Assembly: GCA_017305195.1 (NCBI GenBank)
Contig: JAFKMU010000057.1
Location: 1-64,000, forward strand
DNA length: 64,000 nucleotides
Direction of reading: 5' to 3'
From: Verrucomicrobiota bacterium
GTDB lineage: Bacteria > Verrucomicrobiota > Verrucomicrobiia > Chthoniobacterales > Terrimicrobiaceae
Under the pieces are notes generated by a model. That model was not told the DNA's origin, made no database searches, and worked only from the letters and a program-made list of their open reading frames with translations. Positions 61,509 to 64,000 of the stretch are shown here, piece by piece (within the stretch, counting starts at the first letter, position 1; each line of letters starts with the position of its first letter). Position numbers and translations under genes: made by a program.

Positions 61509-61539
61509 GGAGCCGGCTGCCATGGATGCAACCGGCTCC
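61509..61539. other. 12-base-pair hairpin just after rtcB
   Basis: GGAGCCGGCTGC and GCAACCGGCTCC pair over 12 positions (one G-T) around a seven-base loop, three bases beyond the rtcB stop codon. No T-run follows on the minus strand, so it may be an RNA-processing or stability element rather than a terminator. Confidence 0.6.
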
Positions 61540-61542
61540 AGG

Positions 61543-62694
61543 TTAATCCTTGTACGGATCGCGGATGTCGCGGCCCGCCATGGCGACTCCGATGGGCTTG
61601 AGCACATGCAGGACACGAATCGTCCCCTCATGAGCCGCCAGCACCTCCGGCAGACGACGGTATGCCTGCTGAGCCTCATCGAGGTCCCCGCCACGCAGCG
61701 TCACGCCACACTCATGCAGCCATTTCATCATTTCGTCGTGGCGGACGAGCCCTTCCTTGCGGATGCGCTTGCCGTCCTCCAGGACAAACTTTCCCTTGGC
61801 CGCCGTACGCGACATGACACGTCCCGCACCGTGAACGGTGGAGAACATCGCCTCGCGCGAAGCCTCGGAGTCGACACCCTCGATGATGACGGCATCATCT
61901 CCCATGCTGCCTCCGACGAAGCCCTTCTGGCCCGGAAATGCCGGGGTCGCGCCTTTACGGACGACCCAGTACTTCGAGCCATCATGCTCCTCCTCCCACG
62001 CGAAGTTGTGATGGTTATGCACCTCTTCCTCGATCTTCGCGCCGAGGATCTTCTGCACGACATGACGTGCGACAAACTCACGCCCCGCGAGTTTCATTCC
62101 CGCGATGTACGCCTGCCCGACCGGATCGCTTTCGCTCACCACGGCGGGATCGACATCCATGCCGTCCTTGCCTCCCGCCTGTTTAAGGAAGTACGTCGCC
62201 GTCTTGTGCCCGAGGCCACGCGAGCCAAAGTGCACACCGACCCAGACAACCTCCGACTCATCGACGAAAACATCGACATAGTGGTTGCCGCTTCCGACGG
62301 TGCCGAGCTGGGCCTCCGCCATCTGCTTGATCCCCTTGAAGGGCTGTTCCGACCACAGCGGATCATCAAACAGCTCATGCTCGATGCGCTGCTTGTTATG
62401 ACGGCCGATGCCGAACGAAATATCACGCACGACATCATCCATGATCGCGCCGATCTTCGGCACGACATCCTCCGCCTTCGCATCCGTACGGATCGCGAGG
62501 TTTCCACAGGCGATATCAAATCCGACTCCCGAGATGGAAATCTGGTCGCGGTACGCCACCACGCCGCCGATCGGCTGCGCGTACCCCTTGTGCCCATCGG
62601 CACAGAGCACGCCGCGCTCGCCGCCCGCGGCGATGCAGCGCTCGATCTGCGCAATGGTTGCTTCATCATGCGTTCCAAAAATACGGACGCTCAT
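61543..62694 (-). CDS. rtcB: RtcB 3'-phosphate/5'-hydroxyl RNA ligase
   Basis: The 383-residue protein has RtcB hallmarks: LCADGHKGYAQPIGGVVAY, GVGFDIACGNLAIRT with Asp and Cys metal ligands, GSGNHYVDVF, VGVHFGSRGLGHKTA, EVHNHHNFAWEE, and the GMP-accepting His in STVHGAGRVMSR. It joins 2',3'-cyclic-phosphate or 3'-phosphate RNA ends to 5'-hydroxyl ends using GTP and Mn. The start is preceded by AAGGAGG. It lies between two groups of tRNA-like sequences and upstream of rsr, the synteny known for bacterial RNA-repair operons, though no RtcA or RtcR gene is seen. Confidence 0.92.
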   Translation of the reverse strand: MSVRIFGTHDEATIAQIERCIAAGGERGVLCADGHKGYAQPIGGVVAYRDQISISGVGFDIACGNLAIRTDAKAEDVVPKIGAIMDDVVRDISFGIGRHNKQRIEHELFDDPLWSEQPFKGIKQMAEAQLGTVGSGNHYVDVFVDESEVVWVGVHFGSRGLGHKTATYFLKQAGGKDGMDVDPAVVSESDPVGQAYIAGMKLAGREFVARHVVQKILGAKIEEEVHNHHNFAWEEEHDGSKYWVVRKGATPAFPGQKGFVGGSMGDDAVIIEGVDSEASREAMFSTVHGAGRVMSRTAAKGKFVLEDGKRIRKEGLVRHDEMMKWLHECGVTLRGGDLDEAQQAYRRLPEVLAAHEGTIRVLHVLKPIGVAMAGRDIRDPYKD

Positions 62695-62751
62695 TGGTTT
62701 TACCTCCTTGGTTGTAGTTATGAGACCGACACCATGTCGACCTCAGGAAAA

Positions 62752-62826
62752 TGGTGCTCGCGGCAGGACTCGCACCTGCACTGTCCAGCGCCTCGGGCTG
62801 GTGCCTCTGCCTTGGGCTACGCGAGC
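62752..62826 (-). tRNA. tRNA-like gene, anticodon GAG (Leu codon, not Leu-like), degenerate
   Basis: Acceptor GCTCGCG pairs perfectly with CGCGAGC, followed by A and encoded CCA. D-arm GCC/GGC with GG in the loop, anticodon arm CCAGC-CCGAGGC-GCTGG (anticodon GAG, C instead of the universal U at position 33), T-arm GCAGG-TGCGAGT-CCTGC. The T-loop has G in place of U55, and the variable loop is short, unlike true tRNA-Leu. It folds well but is unlikely to decode. Confidence 0.6.
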
Positions 62827-62834
62827 AAAAATCG

Positions 62835-62907
62835 GGGAGTCTGGCCGGTTTCGCCCCGGCCCGGCCTCGGTCACAGCGAGGAATGCGGCTACTACATCAC
62901 AGGCTCC
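62835..62907 (-). tRNA. tRNA-like gene, anticodon GTG (His), degenerate
   Basis: Acceptor GGAGCCT pairs with AGACTCC with one C-A mismatch; D region GATG/CATT; anticodon arm CCTCG-CTGTGAC-CGAGG with anticodon GTG; T-arm GCCGG-GGCGAAA-CCGGC. The T-loop GGCGAAA lacks the canonical TTC, there is no encoded CCA, and the D-loop has no GG pair. A functional tRNA-His would need these, so this is a decayed or repurposed gene. Confidence 0.5.
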
Positions 62908-62918
62908 ATCGAATATAA

Positions 62919-62987
62919 TCCCGGGGGCAGGAGTCGAACCTGCGTCAGCGAGCTTATGAGACTCGCCGGAATCCGATTCACCCCGGA
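62919..62987 (-). tRNA. tRNA-like gene, anticodon CAT (Met/Ile2), degenerate
   Basis: Acceptor TCCGGGG pairs with CCCCGGG (one T-G), anticodon arm CGAGT-CTCATAA-GCTCG with anticodon CAT, T-arm GCAGG-TTCGACT-CCTGC with a near-canonical loop. The D region is only about 15 bases and can fold just a mini-hairpin (GAAT-CGG-ATTC), so the normal D-arm is missing. CCA is not encoded (A then TTA). Confidence 0.55.
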
Positions 62988-62997
62988 TCTGTAAAAC

Positions 62998-63074
62998 TGG
63001 TCGGGCAGGCGGGAGTCGCACCCGCTTTCCCGTGCTCCCAAGGCACGGATCTCCACAGCTTCGACCTCTGCCCG
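62998..63074 (-). tRNA. tRNA-like gene, anticodon TGG (Pro), degenerate
   Basis: Acceptor CGGGCAG pairs perfectly with CTGCCCG, then A and CCA. Anticodon arm CGTGC-CTTGGGA-GCACG gives TGG; T-arm GCGGG-TGCGACT-CCCGC. The first bases CGGG are normal for tRNA-Pro. The D-arm is abnormal (GGTC with GATC around an 11-base loop) and the T-loop has G at position 55. It resembles a tRNA-Pro whose elbow contacts have been lost. Confidence 0.6.
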
Positions 63075-63175
63075 TTGAGATCACAGCGTTTAAAATGGCA
63101 CGAAGTTTGGGTGCTGCCCCGAATGCGCCGGATTTTGGGGACCCGGCCGCGCAGACTGGCGCCCTTCGTGGAAAA

Positions 63176-63249
63176 TGGTGCGGTCAGCCGGATTCGCACC
63201 GGCATCGCCTGATTGGAAGTCAGGCATCCTTGTCTTGAACGATGACCAC
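63176..63249 (-). tRNA. tRNA-like gene, anticodon TCC (Gly), degenerate
   Basis: Acceptor GTGGTCA pairs with TGACCGC (one T-G), then A and CCA. Anticodon arm CCTGA-CTTCCAA-TCAGG gives TCC; T-arm GCCGG-TGCGAAT-CCGGC. D-arm GTTC/GGAT has loop AAGACAA without the G18-G19 pair, and the T-loop has G at 55. The acceptor sequence is unlike tRNA-Gly, which normally starts GCG. First of five tandem tRNA-like genes upstream of rtcB. Confidence 0.6.
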
Positions 63250-63386
63250 AGAGAGGCGGGCCCTTGCGAACCCACCCCAAAAATTGACCAGGCGGTTACG
63301 GGTTTCCTTGGAAACGCCGAAGCCAGGAGGCGCCGCCTTCACGCGGGATTTCCTGACTCGTGCCGGCTGGTCAAACACGACAACCC

Positions 63387-63419
63387 CGACAACTCTGCCG
63401 GGGTAAAAGAACAAACACC
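63387..63419 (-). repeat. right inverted repeat flanking the RNA-repair module
   Basis: Minus-strand copy of the repeat at 59301-59334 (one substitution, one 1-base gap). It also forms a small hairpin (ACCCCG...CGGGGT) with the adjacent bases. It lies upstream of the five tRNA-like genes, so it could also overlap the operon promoter. Confidence 0.75.
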
Positions 63420-63665
63420 GCTGCCATCCCGTACCGCAAAGACGCGACGAGGACCACACCCGCAGGATATTTCACGGCGGATCTTTCGGTGTTTACAGGC
63501 ACACCTCCCACAAAGCCTTTAGACTGTAAGGTTGTGGCATGGGATTCATTAGCATTAGAAAATCAGGCACGCGACGGATTGACACCGACGCTGGTTCACG
63601 TATCTCTAAGGAGTCACGCAAACACGCTCATCTCGACAATGACCTGTTTTCCGCTGACAAATCCC
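63420..63665. other. intergenic region upstream of the RNA-repair module
   Basis: About 245 bases with no credible gene. Any promoter for the minus-strand tRNA-like/rtcB/rsr unit should lie here or in the adjoining repeat, but I could not single out a sigma-70 or sigma-54 site. Confidence 0.35.
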
Positions 63666-63695
63666 GCCCCGTCACGGTTACCGCCGTGACGGGGC
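63666..63695 (+). terminator. strong 12-base-pair hairpin, probable terminator
   Basis: GCCCCGTCACGG and CCGTGACGGGGC pair perfectly around a six-base loop, followed on the plus strand by CATTTCTG. The T-tract is weak; it may insulate the module from neighbouring transcription. Confidence 0.55.
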
Positions 63696-63744
63696 ATTTC
63701 TGCCTATGGATTGATAAATTTCATGATTCTCGTTTTTTCGGGCA

Positions 63745-63774
63745 ACAAAAAACCCTGTTCGCATCAGCGAGCAG
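63745..63774 (-). terminator. Rho-independent terminator on the minus strand
   Basis: On the minus strand AACCCTGCTCGC and GCGAACAGGGTT pair over 12 positions (one G-T) with a four-base loop, and TTTTTTG follows directly. It ends a leftward transcript that enters from the right edge. Confidence 0.75.
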
Positions 63775-63805
63775 GGTTGTCCAAATCGGTAGTATTTATC
63801 CGTAT

Positions 63806-64000
63806 CTAGAGCCTTCTGCCCACCACTATATCTCCGGGATTAAGTTCCGGCATATATGCAAAACCAAGCTTGATCCGACGGAGATGCAATTCCCCCGTCC
63901 AGCCCAGGCTCGCGCCTGATCTGCTGCAATCTGTAATGGATCGTTGGTTGAACATTGGAAAATGAATGTGAGGACGTCTATATCGCCTGCTTGCTAAGCT
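63806..64000 (-). CDS. possible C-terminal end of a gene entering from the right edge
   Basis: A minus-strand frame is open from the edge for 64 codons to a TAG at 63808-63806 (ending MPELNPGDIVVGRRL). The intrinsic terminator 30 bases further left supports a real gene end here. The residues match no family I recognise, and the frame is short, so this is tentative. Confidence 0.3.
   Translation of the reverse strand, partial: SLASRRYRRPHIHFPMFNQRSITDCSRSGASLGWTGELHLRRIKLGFAYMPELNPGDIVVGRRL

Noticed and set aside
61273-62994. Plus-strand 573-codon frame across rtcB and the tRNA-like genes
   Set aside because: It reads through tRNA-like stems and the complement of a well-conserved RtcB protein.
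62752-63249. Treating the five tRNA-like genes as ordinary functional tRNAs
   Set aside because: Each shows at least one defect in D-arm, T-loop, position 33 or CCA end that standard bacterial tRNAs do not tolerate.
63539-63919. Plus-strand 126-codon frame near the right edge
   Set aside because: It runs through two strong hairpins, one of them a clear minus-strand terminator, has no ribosome binding site and no recognisable domain.
1-64000. CRISPR array or rRNA genes
   Set aside because: No regularly spaced direct repeats of CRISPR size and no conserved rRNA segments were seen on either strand.
1-64000. Insertion sequences with transposase genes
   Set aside because: No transposase-like protein was recognised; the only recombinase is the tyrosine integrase at 38726-40030.

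Overview
The window most likely comes from the Verrucomicrobiota. The pointers are two secreted proteins with autotransporter-type beta-strand repeats and a C-terminal PEP-CTERM sorting tail (3781-5046, 46762-48090), LamG-type secreted proteins, many polysaccharide and sugar genes, and strong AGGAGG ribosome binding sites. This is inferred from gene content; no marker gene for species placement is present.

Layout. Bases 1-23267 are a sugar-acid and deoxysugar catabolic island: a secreted GH42-like glycosidase running off the left edge, a LamG protein, a PEP-CTERM protein, an AraC regulator, a sialidase-like protein, then a long plus-strand gene train. The train has two enolase-superfamily dehydratases (one a good DgoD), an RraA-like aldolase, D-lyxose isomerase, YhcH, KDPG-type aldolase, KDG kinase, a D-2-hydroxyacid dehydrogenase, a URO-D/methyltransferase-like protein, a RhaM mutarotase, a desaturase-Rieske-NqrF-like fusion broken by one frameshift, a TIM-barrel isomerase, a GH29 fucosidase and FucI. 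Together they look built to take up fucosylated or related (possibly O-methylated) glycans, isomerise the sugars, and send sugar acids through a DeLey-Doudoroff route to pyruvate.

Bases 23397-40141 are the backbone of an integrative element: two small HTH proteins around a LytS/LytTR two-component pair, a Trb/VirB-type secretion cluster (VirB2, B3, B4, B5, B6, B8, B9, B10-like plus two lipoproteins), small accessory proteins, an orphan AbiEi-like antitoxin, an AlbA_2 protein, a decayed YhcG nuclease gene, and a tyrosine integrase next to a 3' half of tRNA-Phe that is probably an attachment site. No matching intact tRNA-Phe was seen to the left, so the element may extend past the left edge and carry the sugar island.

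Bases 40383-57928 are a second carbohydrate locus: esterase, trehalase, GH13 glucosidase, MFS transporter, secreted proteins, polysaccharide deacetylase-like protein, GH50-like glycosidase, sialate O-acetylesterase, LacI regulator, dehydrogenase and alginate-lyase-like protein. A palindrome with core TCAA-N4-TTGA recurs upstream of these genes and is a good candidate for the LacI operator.

Bases 59300-63420 hold the most unusual part, an RNA-repair module on the minus strand: five degenerate tRNA-like genes, rtcB (RNA ligase), a cluster of tRNA-like elements of which two are circularly permuted (T-arm half before D-arm half, acceptor stem closed by a short loop, as in YrlA-type bacterial Y RNAs), then rsr (Ro60 protein). 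Near-identical 33-34 nt inverted repeats bracket the whole module.
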